Source: Ascochyta rabiei (lineage: Eukaryota > Ascomycota > Dothideomycetes > Pleosporales > Didymellaceae). From it: a stretch of 64,000 nucleotides of DNA. Numbering within the stretch: the first letter of the stretch is position 1; the number at the start of each line of letters is the position of its first letter. The DNA is taken from assembly GCF_004011695.2 (NCBI RefSeq), contig NC_082420.1, positions 682,001 through 746,000 on the forward strand, in the 5' to 3' direction. The position numbers and the translations under genes are program-made. The notes below the pieces were generated by a model that was given only the letters and a program-made list of their open reading frames with translations, was not told where the DNA came from and made no database searches. Shown piece by piece: positions 33,271 to 44,288 of this stretch.

Positions 33271-35787
33271 ATGGCCGACGATGGCATGCTTCTCAACTTC
33301 TCCATACCCGAGAGCGGCATCATCGCCAAGCCAAGCATAAAAGGTGGCTCGTGGAGAAGCCGTCTGACGGCAAAGAAGGCGGCGCAGAACTGGCACACCA
33401 AAGCAACCGCCCGACTCAACGGCGAGGTGGTGCCCAAGAAGGTCCAGGAGGGCAAGGCCACACATGTGAACCGCACAGAGCTGGGGCCCAGGACAAGACG
33501 GGTGTCCAAGAGCCCGGAGCCTGCACACAACACCGAACGGCCGGTGAAGAGAGCGCGTGTGAGCGGAGACTTCAGGCCGAGAGACTCGGAGAGGACCGCC
33601 CCGACCGACTTCAGGCCCCAGGCAACCACCAGTGCACCCAAGCCATCCCAGGCGAGGCAGGACGCGCCCAAGAAGGGCAGCAAACAGATCATCTCGTCTC
33701 TGTTCACCTACAACCCCACCTCCACCACCAAGACGCAGCCCCCCGAGCGATCCGCCCAAGACGATGCGCCGCCCGTCGAGCCCTCCAACGCGCCTCTTAG
33801 CAGCGAGCTGGACACGTTCACATCCCTCGGCATATCCCCCACACTGGCAGCACACATGCTGAACAAGATGGCTATGAAGGCACCCACTGCCATCCAGAAA
33901 GCTGCCATTACCCAGCTTGTCAAGGACGACTCGGATGCTTTCATACAAGCCGAGACGGGCTCCGGAAAGACGCTGGCCTATCTGCTGCCCATCGTGCAGA
34001 GACTGATGGAGCTCTCGGCCAACATGAAGAAGCGCAAGGAGGCAGCGGACGAGGCCGTGCAGAGGAGCTCGGGCCTGTTCGCCATCATCCTGGCCCCGAC
34101 TCGAGAACTGAGCAAGCAGATTGCCCTCGTGCTGGAGAAGTTGCTGGGATGTGCGCATTGGCTCGTAGCCACCACCGTCATTGGTGGTGAGAAGAAGAAG
34201 AGCGAAAAGGCGCGGTTGCGCAAGGGCATCAACATCCTGGTCGCAACTCCCGGACGACTCGTCGATCATCTCGAACACACTGAAGTCCTAGATGTGAGCA
34301 ACGTCAGGTGGCTTGTGCTGGATGAGGGCGATCGGATGATGGAACTCGGCTTCGAGCAGGACATGCAAAAGATCATCGGCCAACTCAATCTGCGAATGCG
34401 AGCACACAAAGAGGGCAGGTCAGCGATCCCAGGCCTACCAGACAAACGAACCACCGTCCTCTGTTCTGCTACAATGAAGATGGACGTGGAAAGACTTGGC
34501 CAGATCAGTTTGAAGGATGCCGTCCACATCAAAGCAGATCCCGCCGACAGAGACGAGAACGCAGTGGAAGAGCGAGACGACCAGGGCTTCTACGCGCCAG
34601 CCCAGCTGAAGCAGTCATACGCCGTTGTAGCTCCCAAGCTCCGATTGGTGTCTTTGTTGGCTTATCTCAAGCGCACGTTCGCACGGAAAGGCTCGGTCAT
34701 GAAAGCCATTGTCTTCATATCCTGTGCCGATTCGGTCGACTTTCACTTTGATCTGCTAGCAAGCAGCCTTGAGGGCGACAAGCCAGACAGCACCAAGAAA
34801 GTCGCAGCAGACGAGGATGACGATGCAACAGACAAGAAGGAGAGCGAGAAGGAGAAGAAGAAGGCCATCGCCCAGTCGGATCCTACAAAACTGGTCGTCA
34901 CCCACGCCGAATCTCCTATCCTCTCTTCCAAGACGCACACAGTCACAGCCTACCGCCTACACGGCTCCCTCCAACAGTCCCTCCGAACATCCACCCTCGC
35001 ACACTTCACCAAGAACAACGAGGCATCCGTCCTCATTGCCACCGACGTTGCATCTCGCGGTCTCGATCTCCCCAACGTCGACCTGGTTGTTGAGTTCGAT
35101 CCCGCCTTCGCCCGTTCCGACCATCTGCATCGCATCGGACGAACAGCGCGTGCCGGACGTGATGGCCGTGCCTGCGTCTTCTTGCAACCAGGCTGCGAAG
35201 AAGGCTACGTCGAGATTCTCAAGTCTGACCGCAAAGACAACGAAGCTGGCGTACACCTCATTCGACAGGATGCCGATGACATCTTGAACAAAGGACTGGT
35301 CACGACCGGTATCATTGAGAAAGGCGCGTACATGGAAAAGGCCACAGACCTACAGCTCGCAGTCGAGCGGTGGGCACTCGCAGACCCCAAGCGCCTCGAA
35401 GCAGCACGCCGCGCATACCAATCCCACATCCGCGCCTACGCCACTCACGTAGCAGACGAGCGTGTCTACTTCGACATCAAGTCCCTGCACCTAGGTCACT
35501 TGGCCAAAGCCTTCGCGCTCCGCGAGAGACCAAGTGGCATGAAGGTGCCCGGTCTGCGCACCGGTGCTGGACGAGAAGACAAGAGGCCTGCCAAGGTTCG
35601 CGGCGCACCCAAGGTGGACGGCGCAAGCAGGAAGGCGGATAAGGTGCAGCCGAAGAAGGGCATCCAGGATCTGGATCTGCCGCTCGGTGCGGACGAGGAA
35701 GAGAGTGCCAAGATGAGGAAGGCAGTCAGGGCAAGGGAGAAGTTCATGAGACATGCTGGTATGGCGTCGGAATTCAATCTGGGGTAA
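33271..35787 (+). CDS. DBP7: DEAD-box RNA helicase Dbp7
   Basis: Single exon, 838 aa from MADDGMLLNFSIPES (an in-frame upstream extension from 33187 lacks conserved character). Helicase motifs: AETGSGKT (227-234), PTRELSKQI, TPGRLVDHL, VLDEGDRMMELGF (DEGD at 351-354, the variant typical of Dbp7/DDX31), SAT (399-401), ATDVASRGLDLPNVD and HRIGRTARAGR (620-630). An acidic/lysine insertion (DEDDDATDKKESEKEKKK, about 512-530) splits the second RecA domain, as is usual in this family. A basic tail follows. Dbp7 works in the nucleolus on early 60S assembly, so both it and NOP53 in this window serve the same pathway. Confidence 0.95.
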   Translation: MADDGMLLNFSIPESGIIAKPSIKGGSWRSRLTAKKAAQNWHTKATARLNGEVVPKKVQEGKATHVNRTELGPRTRRVSKSPEPAHNTERPVKRARVSGDFRPRDSERTAPTDFRPQATTSAPKPSQARQDAPKKGSKQIISSLFTYNPTSTTKTQPPERSAQDDAPPVEPSNAPLSSELDTFTSLGISPTLAAHMLNKMAMKAPTAIQKAAITQLVKDDSDAFIQAETGSGKTLAYLLPIVQRLMELSANMKKRKEAADEAVQRSSGLFAIILAPTRELSKQIALVLEKLLGCAHWLVATTVIGGEKKKSEKARLRKGINILVATPGRLVDHLEHTEVLDVSNVRWLVLDEGDRMMELGFEQDMQKIIGQLNLRMRAHKEGRSAIPGLPDKRTTVLCSATMKMDVERLGQISLKDAVHIKADPADRDENAVEERDDQGFYAPAQLKQSYAVVAPKLRLVSLLAYLKRTFARKGSVMKAIVFISCADSVDFHFDLLASSLEGDKPDSTKKVAADEDDDATDKKESEKEKKKAIAQSDPTKLVVTHAESPILSSKTHTVTAYRLHGSLQQSLRTSTLAHFTKNNEASVLIATDVASRGLDLPNVDLVVEFDPAFARSDHLHRIGRTARAGRDGRACVFLQPGCEEGYVEILKSDRKDNEAGVHLIRQDADDILNKGLVTTGIIEKGAYMEKATDLQLAVERWALADPKRLEAARRAYQSHIRAYATHVADERVYFDIKSLHLGHLAKAFALRERPSGMKVPGLRTGAGREDKRPAKVRGAPKVDGASRKADKVQPKKGIQDLDLPLGADEEESAKMRKAVRAREKFMRHAGMASEFNLG

Positions 35788-36454
35788 AGCAAATCACAGC
35801 GTTCGGTGGGTAGTTGGAATCCATCTCGTTGCACTGCCACTATGCCAGCGTTGTGTCGTGCCGTGTCAAGGACGTACACTGAACTACAATGTCCAAGGGA
35901 ATGCAGGCGTATACTGACATCCGTGATCCTCGGGGGTGCCCGCACTTCGCATCCCTCCCTCCTTTGGGAAGCTCTCTCCGCTCAAGATGAGCACCTCGGG
36001 TGACAAAATAAGCCGCACACCCAAACTACCTCCTCCACGTAAACCCACAACAATAGCCTGAATAAAAATTCTGAAAAGACGGATTTATAGAGAAAATTAT
36101 TCTCTACAAGACTTTGTTTTTGTAGGCTCTGGAATCTTGTTTGTGTTGAGTAAGATAACCTGGAAGATCGCTATGGGTGGTGGTGTTCCTGAACTTTTGC
36201 TAGGGCTTTGACTATAGGGTGTGCGGCTTTTATTGGCACCCGAGTAATGAGGCCGAAAGTGCCGGTGGAGACGGTCGTCGTTGTTTAGGCTAATGATGCA
36301 GAAAGCTGATTGGTAAGATCGCCAAACATATGAACACGAGCAATATAAAATCGGAGATTTGAGCGTTATATGCGGGGAACCTGGAAATGGTTGGAGTGGT
36401 GTCGCAGAGGTTTATATAGCGTGTTGATTGGTAAGGTTCTTTTCGTTAGCCACG
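35788..36454. other. intergenic, 667 bp, including the GH62 promoter
   Basis: The middle (36050-36120) is A/T-rich, with a TAGAGAA...TTCTCTA hairpin at about 36088-36106. Promoter elements for GH62 are listed separately. Confidence 0.5.
36288..36451 (+). promoter_or_regulatory. GH62 promoter: two GGCTAA (XlnR-type) sites and a TATA box
   Basis: GGCTAA at 36288-36293 (plus strand) and its complement TTAGCC at 36446-36451 match the GGCTAR core bound by XlnR/XYR1. TATAAAA lies at 36344-36350, about 105 bp before the ATG; TTATATAG occurs at about 36410. Short motifs, so functional status is inferred from agreement with the gene's role. Confidence 0.5.
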
Positions 36455-37501
36455 ATGCGCTGTCTTCTCGTACTTGCTGCTGCGGTTGCTGTAGTCACGG
36501 CTCGTGCTATCGAGGGGGTTTCCAGCGGCTTCGTCTCTACCAGCCAGAGTCCCAGTTTACCGAGCAGCTTCAAATGGAGCTCGAGTGGTGCCCTTGTCGG
36601 ACCCAGGAATGACGGCCGGAATGTTGCTGGTATCAAAGACCCGTCTATCGTCTTCTACAAGAATGCGTACCACGTCTTCGCCAGCACGGCGCAGGCCTCG
36701 GGCTACAATCTCGTCTACTTCAACTTTACCGACTTCTCCAAGGCTAATGCCTCGACATTTTACTACCTGGACCAGTCAGCAATTGGCACGGGATATCGTG
36801 CCGCTCCCGAGGTCTTCTACTTCGCGCCGCAGAAGCTGTGGTACCTGATCTATCAGAACGGCAACGCAGCATACTCGACGAACAAAGACATCAGCAACCC
36901 AGCTGGCTGGACGGCGCCGAAGGATTTCTACACCGGCACACCGCAAATCATAACCGACAACATTGGCGATGGATACTGGGTGGACATGTGGGTGATTTGC
37001 GATGCATCGGCCTGCCACCTCTTCTCCTCAGACGACAACGGGCACCTCTACCGGTCGCAGACGGCAGTGGGCAATTTTCCAAACGGAATGAGCGAGCCAG
37101 TCATCGCGCTCAACGACACGCGCAACGCGCTCTTCGAGGCCTCCAACGTCTACCACGTCGACGGAGGCAAGTACCTGCTGCTCGTCGAAGCCATCGGTAG
37201 CGACGGAAACCGGTACTTCAGGTTCTGGACGAGCGAGAACCTGGCGGGACCTTGGGCGCAGCTGGCAGCGACCGAGGCGAATCCGTTTGCGAGGCAGAAC
37301 AACGTGGTGTTTAGTGGGACGCCGTGGACAAAGAGTATCAGTCATGGGGAGGTAGTTAGGACGAACGTCGATCAGACATTGACTATCAGTCCATGCAAGT
37401 TGAGGTATCTGTATCAGGGGTTGGATCCGAGTGCAGGTGGAGACTATAATAGCTTGCCGTGGAGGCTGGGGCTGTTGACGCAAATGAACTCGGCTTGCTG
37501 A
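36455..37501 (+). CDS. secreted GH62 [25 protein letters not shown]
   Basis: Single exon, 348 aa. The start is ATG 36455 (MRCLLVLAAAVAVVTARA), a signal peptide of about 17 residues, so the mature enzyme is about 330 aa. GH62 signatures: FKWSSSGALVGPRNDGRNVA, GIKDPSIVFYKNAYHVFAST (catalytic-base Asp), GYWVDMWVICDASACHLFSS (second Asp), ALFEASNVYHVDGGKYLLLV (general-acid Glu). It removes arabinose side chains from arabinoxylan outside the cell. There is no carbohydrate-binding module. The promoter carries XlnR-type sites; a Zn2Cys6 factor follows 375 bp downstream on the same strand. Confidence 0.95.
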   Translation: MRCLLVLAAAVAVVTARAIEGVSSGFVSTSQSPSLPSSFKWSSSGALVGPRNDGRNVAGIKDPSIVFYKNAYHVFASTAQASGYNLVYFNFTDFSKANASTFYYLDQSAIGTGYRAAPEVFYFAPQKLWYLIYQNGNAAYSTNKDISNPAGWTAPKDFYTGTPQIITDNIGDGYWVDMWVICDASACHLFSSDDNGHLYRSQTAVGNFPNGMSEPVIALNDTRNALFEASNVYHVDGGKYLLLVEAIGSDGNRYFRFWTSENLAGPWAQLAATEANPFARQNNVVFSGTPWTKSISHGEVVRTNVDQTLTISPCKLRYLYQGLDPSAGGDYNSLPWRLGLLTQMNSAC

Positions 37502-37876
37502 GTGTAGTGTAGAAGAAGTTGGCATTGCTCACAGCTAAAAAGAAGAAGTACGAGACGAGATGAGTATGAGCCACTTGGAGGTTGGGGTCTTCGATCAGAC
37601 GATGCAAGACTGTTGTTGTGAAAATACATGCTCAAACACCCCATCCCAGAGATCACTGCGCCTCGATACTGGAGTATTCCACGTACATTAGTGTGGCTTG
37701 CGTCTGCTAGAAGAGTTCTTCAGCCCCTTCGGAGGCCGCGGGCGGATGAGAAGGTTCCGTCCAATCACACCAGCTTAGCCCTCAGCCCTACCGGTACCCG
37801 CGCGGCAACTTAAGCCTCCATCTACTTCCTCCAGCTCTCCACATTCCCGTGGCGTACAACGAGTAGGATACCAAGT
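37502..37876. other. intergenic, 375 bp
   Basis: 3' flank of GH62 and upstream region of the next Zn2Cys6 gene. No element recognised. Confidence 0.5.
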
Positions 37877-40331
37877 ATGGAAGGCGCATCCGCTTCTAGC
37901 GACGGTCAAGCAGGCTTGCGAGCGGTATGTGCGGCTGATGAAGCCTCGACACCAAATCATGTACTGACAATGTGTCAGTGCGACCAATGTAGGACTCGTA
38001 AGGTATGCAGGTTCGCAAGAACGTCCGCTCACCGCGTGCTACGACACTGATCCTTGTACCCAACAGATACGTTGCGACAAAGGCAGACCATGTACGAGCT
38101 GTCGTGCCTCGGATCTGATCTGCCAGGCTTCTAGCGGCAGGCCCAAGGAAGCACGGCAACGAGTACTCATTTCCAGCAAATAGTGAGTTGTTCTGTATTG
38201 AACCCTTTCTATCCCCTTATCGGAATACGCATAAACATCTCCTCATCGTGCACTGGTGCTCAGCTCTGACAAGGATCGTGCTCTTACTAATGCCAGTCCC
38301 TACGATATGAATTGTCTGACCTCATGGCTTTAGTGAGTCGAAAATTGACGCCATTGGAGATAGGCTCGCCGGTATCGAAAGAGCCTTGCGAGACATGAAG
38401 ATGGTTTCAGCTCATCAGTCGCCGACATCGCATGGCCATGTACATCCATCGCCGTCCCCTTCAGTAGGAACTTCGGTCAGCGCCACTCCTGCTGCCGTGC
38501 CAGCGTCCAATATCCAACACTTCGAGGGCGATACTTCTCTCAGCGCGTATACCAGCTCTACCAATGCCCGCCTGCAACGAGCACTGCGCAATAGCCAGCT
38601 ATTGCAGCAAGACCCGGATCTCGCTGCTGCTTTGACCTCCTTGAGTCAGATAGTATCGACCCAGAACGTCTATCCTGGAGAACACGACATCCCAGCCATT
38701 GAGAAAGCCGAGAAGATTACGCAAAGGTACGACGTGCCTCCTGCAGAGGTAGTATCGAAAGTACTTCGAGAATGCGAAGACATCTACGATACAGTCATCG
38801 GGCTCTTCTATCCGGTCAGGCCGTATAAGGAGATCGTAGCTCTCTGCAAGGATCTCTACTTTAATATCGATGATATCCCAGTGCCAAGTCTTATTGTGGC
38901 GTTCGGTAGTCTCTACTTCGTTTTCAGGTGCTATCAGTTCTCATTCCCCAAAGATGATCTACGCCACGATGATTTTCAACTGTACACCAAGATGTTTGTG
39001 AGGAACATGATGGATCTAATCGGTCTCCTTCCGGTTCTTATGGCGCCTACCCTTGACAACTTGGAAGCTCTGTTACTCGGAGTAAGTGCATGGAGCGTGC
39101 GGCTGCCTGCATCTAGTCACAATGCTAATGCCATTAGGCCTACTATGCTGTCGAGTCGTCTAACCCTACTTTATGCTCTGCGCTTATATCAAGAGCAGCC
39201 CACCTTTGCCTCACTCTTGGTTATCATCGTGCAGACTCGATGCTTAAAGACTCACCCGAGACCCGTGGACGAAAGGTCAACCTTTTCTGGTTTCTCTACA
39301 CGATGGACAAAGGCCTTTGTCTTCGTCTTGGTCGTGCATCATGTATACAGGAGTACGACATTGCAGTTCCCTTACCCTTGTTGCAGGGCGACGAGAACTT
39401 CAAAGCCGGCAACGGCCTCATCCGGTTCAGGTGTAAACTTGCTGGGATCCAAGGACGTGTATACGAGGACCTCTATAGTCCTCGTGCACTGAAACAGCCA
39501 AAGTTATCACGAGCAGCTAAAGCTGATTCGCTCGTCTTGGACATTAGACAGATGTGGGCTGAACATGACCAGATTGGGCATATACCAGGAGCACCCGAAG
39601 AGGCACATGAAGTTTTCATGATAGGCGATAAGGTTACATTGTCTACAATGCTTACACTGATACTCAGGGCTGTACCATCAGCCGACAGTCAGTCGCTGTC
39701 GTGTAGTCAAGATTGTCTTGCTGCAGCTAGACAAGCAATGCAACTTCACCAGACGTGTACGACAAGATTTGCGACCATGTCCGACAGATATATCTTCTCC
39801 GAGTATCTTCACTGGACTCTGCTGCATACACCCTTCACTCCGTTCTTGGTCATATTCTGCCACATCATCGAGACGCAGTCTACCAGCGATCTGGCGATGC
39901 TTGGTGGTTTCCTGGAGACTTTACACCCGGCTCGCGGCACATCTAGTGCCATTGAGAAGATGTTCCTTGTTTGTGATGTGTTCCACCGCGTTGCTAAGCT
40001 CTTCATTGGAGCAGCTGCTAGAAACTCCAGTTTCTCCAACCCTACCACGCCTGACCAGCCGACACAAACTCAACTCAGGAAAGAGCTCGATCCGTTCATG
40101 ACCAGGATTGGTATCAATAGTAGTTACGACGCTGGTTGCAACGGAAACGATTTCGATCCCTACACGAACGCGGCTCAATCGAGCACCACATACGTGAGCG
40201 CTTTTGCCCCTACGGCAAACATGGGTGAATGGTTCTCGGAAGACCAACTCATCACAACTCTACTCGGGAACGATTTCAATTTCATAGATCCGAACATAGC
40301 GTCTATGAACACCAGCGGGCAGTTCATGTAA
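37877..40331 (+). CDS. Zn2Cys6 transcription factor with fungal_trans domain
   Basis: Five exons: 37877-37924, 37979-38002, 38067-38182, 38334-39081 and 39138-40331, 709 aa. The zinc cluster is CDQCRTRK (exon 2, only 24 nt) plus IRCDKGRPCTSC and LIC in exon 3 (spacing 2-6-5-2-6). A linker helix follows (YESKIDAIGDRLAGIERALR), then a serine-rich disordered part. The fungal_trans domain spans about residues 200-520 (AYYAVESSNPTLCSALISRA, CLTLGYHR, LFWFLYTMDKGLCLRLGRAS). The donor GGA|gtaagt and acceptor ttag|GCC join this domain. It lies beside GH62; control of plant-polysaccharide genes is possible but unproven. Confidence 0.88.
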
Positions 40332-40398
40332 GGGTCGCCCAACAAAGTGCCGTCATACTTGTATCACGAGCGTAAAGAGATCGACTTTCATCATTCCT

Positions 40399-41079
40399 TC
40401 AGAACATCTTGTTCACTCCACTCCAATCAGGCTCCGCTAGGTGGGCTCTGTACATGACTCCGGGCCAAGAGACCATTGGCGCCTTCTCTGGAAGTCTCTT
40501 CGCTTGCTGTACAACGGCATCACCCAGAGCCTTCTCAATCTCGTCTCTTTCGAAATCCTTTTCTAAACGCTCCCTCAAGGGCACCAATACATCCCAGGCC
40601 GTACTTTTGCGCCCAAAGTCAGTAATCACAGCAAGTCTGACCAGCCTCGACAACTCTCCGATTCTCTCTGCAATCTGAGGACTTGTGTGGCAAGCGATGG
40701 CTGTCCAGACGTCGTGCTTGTCTGTTTGGCTGACGTCAAACTGGCCCAGATGCTTCGCCGCCGCATCACCCCCTTCTACCTCAAAACGCTGGGATCCGTC
40801 GTACTCGTCGCTCGTGCCGATGTCGTGGAATAAGCATGCAGTGAAAAGCAGGTCGTGCTTTGCCGCGTCTGTCGCATAGAGGGATGCCGAATGTTCGGCA
40901 AGAGCTTTGGCATACAGATAGACCCGCATACTATGACTGAGTATCGATGGCGCTAGTAGAGTTGAGGCGTGCTCGAACGCAGTTTGGGAAATGGGTGTTT
41001 GGGGAATGGTGTGCATGGAGACTCCTCTCGAGCGCGCTGATGTGCTTTTAGCTGCTGCAAGGTCGGCTGGTGGACACAT
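40399..41079 (-). CDS. HD-domain hydrolase, cyanamide hydratase-like
   Basis: Single exon, 226 aa. HD-superfamily metal ligands are visible: H in SILSHSMRVYLYAKAL, the HD pair in CLFHDIGTSDEYDG, H in WTAIACHTSPQIAERI and D in RLAVITDFGRKS. Fungal proteins of this shape are annotated as cyanamide hydratases (cyanamide to urea) or general metal-dependent phosphohydrolases; the substrate here cannot be told. It is tail-to-tail with the Zn2Cys6 gene with 67 bp between stops. Confidence 0.85.
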   Translation of the reverse strand: MCPPADLAAAKSTSARSRGVSMHTIPQTPISQTAFEHASTLLAPSILSHSMRVYLYAKALAEHSASLYATDAAKHDLLFTACLFHDIGTSDEYDGSQRFEVEGGDAAAKHLGQFDVSQTDKHDVWTAIACHTSPQIAERIGELSRLVRLAVITDFGRKSTAWDVLVPLRERLEKDFERDEIEKALGDAVVQQAKRLPEKAPMVSWPGVMYRAHLAEPDWSGVNKMF

Positions 41080-41344
41080 TGTGAGGGATCAAGAGATCGA
41101 TGATGTCGAATTGTCTTCGAGCAGTTGCAATCAATAGCCAAGGTTTTCTTGGTGTTAGTGAAGTAGCTCGTAGATCATTCGTTGGCTCTTTTAAGACATT
41201 CGCCACGCCTTACTGCTCGATCAGGCAAGTACATGAGTAAGCGAATTTCAGCCTTACAGCCGGTGTCTTCGGTGTAGATACCGCAGGCACTGAGAACCGA
41301 AGTGTTCCTAAGATACAACGATGCTCTCATGCAGACCCTGATCC

Positions 41345-42175
41345 TTACGGGCTCAATCTGTCTACCTTCCACTCTCCTTCGCCATTCTCCTTCACCACCC
41401 ACTCATATTTAAACCGATCATGTAGCCGACTGGGTCTCCCCTGCCAGAATTCCACAACTTCAGGAATCACTCTCAACCCACCCCAAAAATCAGGAACAGG
41501 GATCTTCTCCTTGCCCTCAAACCTCTTCTCAACATCTTCGACCCTCTTCTCAAGCTCGTCCCTCCCCTCGAGCACTTTACTCTGCTGACTCGCCCAGGCT
41601 CCAATGCGGCTGCCCCGGATCCTCGTGTCGTAGTAAACCTGCGACTCCTCCGACTTGAGACGCTCAACTCTTCCCTCGACTCTGACCTGGCGCTCGAGTT
41701 CCCTCCACCAGAAAGTCAGCGCTGCATGTGGATTGCTGTTCACGTCTGATGCTTTGCGACTGGTGTCCCAATTGGAGTAGATGACGAAGCCTTTGGAGTC
41801 AAGTTCCTTCATGTAGACCATGCGCGCCGAGACTTTGCCGCTGGGGAGCTCGGCCGTGCTGAACGTTACGGTTTCTGGCTGGTAGACGCCGGCCTTGGTT
41901 GCTTCTTCGAACCATGCATGGAATTGGTCGGTGGGGGAGGAAAGGAGGTCAGCCCGGTCGAGCGCGCCTTTGGTGTATTGGGTTGCGTGGCCGGGGTCTT
42001 CGGAGTTGGAGGTTGGAGCGAAGATCTTTTTGGAGGAGTTGTTGGTCGGTACGGGAGTTGAAGCGGAGTGTAGCATCTTTGCAGAGTATCGTATGGTAGG
42101 TCTCAGGCAGATGCTAGATGCACCGAGATTTGCAATCGACTTTTGAAGTTGAAATGGCGTAGCCCGAGCTAGCAT
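41345..42175 (-). CDS. PDX3: pyridoxamine/pyridoxine 5'-phosphate oxidase
   Basis: Single exon, 276 aa. FMN enzyme of vitamin B6 metabolism making pyridoxal 5'-phosphate. Signatures: ARMVYMKELDSKGFVIYSNW, DTSRKASDVNSNPHAALTFW, ELERQVRVEGRVERL and the C-terminal FWQGRPSRLHDRFKYEW ... WKVDRLSP. The first 33 residues (QLQKSIANLGASSICLRPTI) are basic, hydroxylated and free of acidic residues, followed by a second Met at residue 34. This suggests a mitochondrial form and a cytosolic form from alternative starts (inference). Confidence 0.94.
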   Translation of the reverse strand: MLARATPFQLQKSIANLGASSICLRPTIRYSAKMLHSASTPVPTNNSSKKIFAPTSNSEDPGHATQYTKGALDRADLLSSPTDQFHAWFEEATKAGVYQPETVTFSTAELPSGKVSARMVYMKELDSKGFVIYSNWDTSRKASDVNSNPHAALTFWWRELERQVRVEGRVERLKSEESQVYYDTRIRGSRIGAWASQQSKVLEGRDELEKRVEDVEKRFEGKEKIPVPDFWGGLRVIPEVVEFWQGRPSRLHDRFKYEWVVKENGEGEWKVDRLSP

Positions 42176-42559
42176 AAGTGTAATCAGTTGGTTGAAAAGA
42201 AACTGTGGATGGTGATGTGGCGTGACTGGTGATGAACAAGTTGTGGTGGTGAGTCTTCACGATCGTGAGCAAGTGGGGTGACGTAACTACCTAGGTTGTT
42301 CGAATCTGGAAGCTAGGATTACCAGCGAATGCTACAACAACGACATCGCAATACAGATTGCAGTCACGATTGTGCTGCAGTAAGTGAACCTCGACACGTG
42401 CAATGCTTTCGTTTCGTGTACAACTGGTGGTGTGGCGTCACAATGCGGTTGCTTCATTGGCCCGCAACCGCGAAACGAAACCCCGCTTACATGTCATTGC
42501 ATCGCGTTCGCTGCATCGACCTCAACTTGACACCTAAGCAATCGATAAAAAACACAACC
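42176..42559. other. divergent promoter region, 384 bp
   Basis: Between PDX3 (minus) and the TPR gene (plus). No coding segment; no repeat. Confidence 0.5.
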
Positions 42560-44288
42560 ATGGGTACCAAACCAAAATCATACCAGTACAATCTAGGAAC
42601 CTATCACCGGAAGGTCACGACGGCGAATGCAGAGGCGCAAGTGTGGTTCGATAGAGGCCTCATCTGGAGCTATGCATTCCATCACGAAGAGTCAGCGCGC
42701 TGCTTTGAACGTGCAATTGCTGAAGATCCAGACTGTGCGATGGCATACTGGGGGGTAAGTTGGATCTGGAATGTCTATAGCGGGCTTTTAGATGAGCTGA
42801 CTTGCGTAGCTTGCTTTCGCTTTGGGCCCGAACTACAACAAGCCGTGGGATCTATTCGACGAAAAGGAGCTGAAAACAACTTTAGAGACGATCGAACATG
42901 CTCTTACAGAGGCTCAAAGCCATGCGCCAAAGTCAACGGAGCTTGAGCAGGCACTCATCAAGGCGATCCAGCCCCGTGTGCCGAAAGGGCTCGAAGAGCC
43001 TGATTTCAGAGCATGCAATGAAGCCTACGCAAAGGCTATGGAGTCGGTATATGAGGAGTTTCCCAATGACCTCGACGTAACGACTTTGTTTGCCGACTCT
43101 GTCATGAACCTTTCTGCATGGAACCTTTGGGATTTGAAGACCGGCGAGCCAACGCCCGGATCTCGCTCACTGGAGGTCAAAGGATTCCTCGAGAAGGCAC
43201 TCAAGCACGACGATGTATATGAGCACCCTGGAATTCTCCACTTGTATATCCACCTGATGGAGATGAGCTCGACGCCGGAGGCCGCAATGGTCGCCGCAGA
43301 CCATCTTCGCAACCTCGTGCCTGATGCGGGCCATTTAGTCCACATGCCGAGTCACCTTGACATCCTCGTGGGGGACTATCGGCGGGCCATAGCTTCTAAT
43401 GCTGATGCCTGTCTGGCTGACGAAAAGTACCATGACGAACACGGCGGAGATAACTTTTACTCTTTCTATCGCATGCACGACTACCACTCGCTGATCTATG
43501 CTGCGATGTTCGCTGGCCAGTCAAAAGTTGCTCTGGAAGCGGTGAGCCGGATGGAACGGTCATTGCCGGCATCACTCCTCAGTATCGATAGTCCACCCAT
43601 GGCAGACTGGCTTGAGAACTTCTCCTCAGTACGTGTTCACGTTCTTGTCCGCTTTGGCCTTTGGCAGGACCTGCTTGCGTTGCCCTTCCCCAAAAACAAA
43701 GACCTGTATTGCGTGACGATCGCAATGATACATTATGGAAAAGGTGTAGCACATGCCGCTACCGGGGATGTTGAGAAGGCCCTCAAGGAACGTGCCGCTC
43801 TCAAAGAGGCAGTGAAACGGATTCCGTCGTCCCGCATCTGCGGAGATTTTCCAAACCGGTCAAATGTCGTTCTTCAGGTCGGCGAGGCAATGCTCGATGG
43901 AGAGATAGCTTACCGGCAAGCCAAATACGACGTCGCATTTAGCCATCTTGAGGAAGCGATCAAGCGCGACGACGCTCTCACTTATGCGGAGCCGTGGCCA
44001 TGGATGGCGCCTACGCGGCATGCATATGCTGCTCTCCTGATGGAACAGGGTAGGGTTGAGGACGCCGCTGCCGCGTACAAGGCGGATCTAGGGTTTGATG
44101 ATACCTTACCCAGGGCTAGACAGCATCCGAACAACATCTGGGCTTTACATGGATATCACGAATGTCTAGTCAAACTCGAACGGGGCGAGGAAGCGGGAAT
44201 AGTGCGTCAGCAACTTCGCTTAGCTCAAGCTGTCGCGGATGTTACTGTTCACGCAAGCTGCTACTGTCGCAGAGCTGAGAATGCCTGA
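42560..44288 (+). CDS. TPR-domain protein, conserved hypothetical
   Basis: Two exons (42560-42754, 42810-44288; intron gtaagt...cgtag), 557 aa, start MGTKPKSYQYNLGTY. The first helices form a TPR (AQVWFDRGLIWSYAFHHEES ARCFERAIAEDPDCAMAYWG), and further helical repeats recur (ALKHDDVYEHPGILHLYIHL, YDVAFSHLEEAIKRDDALTY, AAAAYKADLGFDDTLPRARQ). It resembles soluble TPR proteins found in both bacteria and fungi. A scaffold or uncharacterised enzyme-associated role is all that can be said. Confidence 0.85.
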
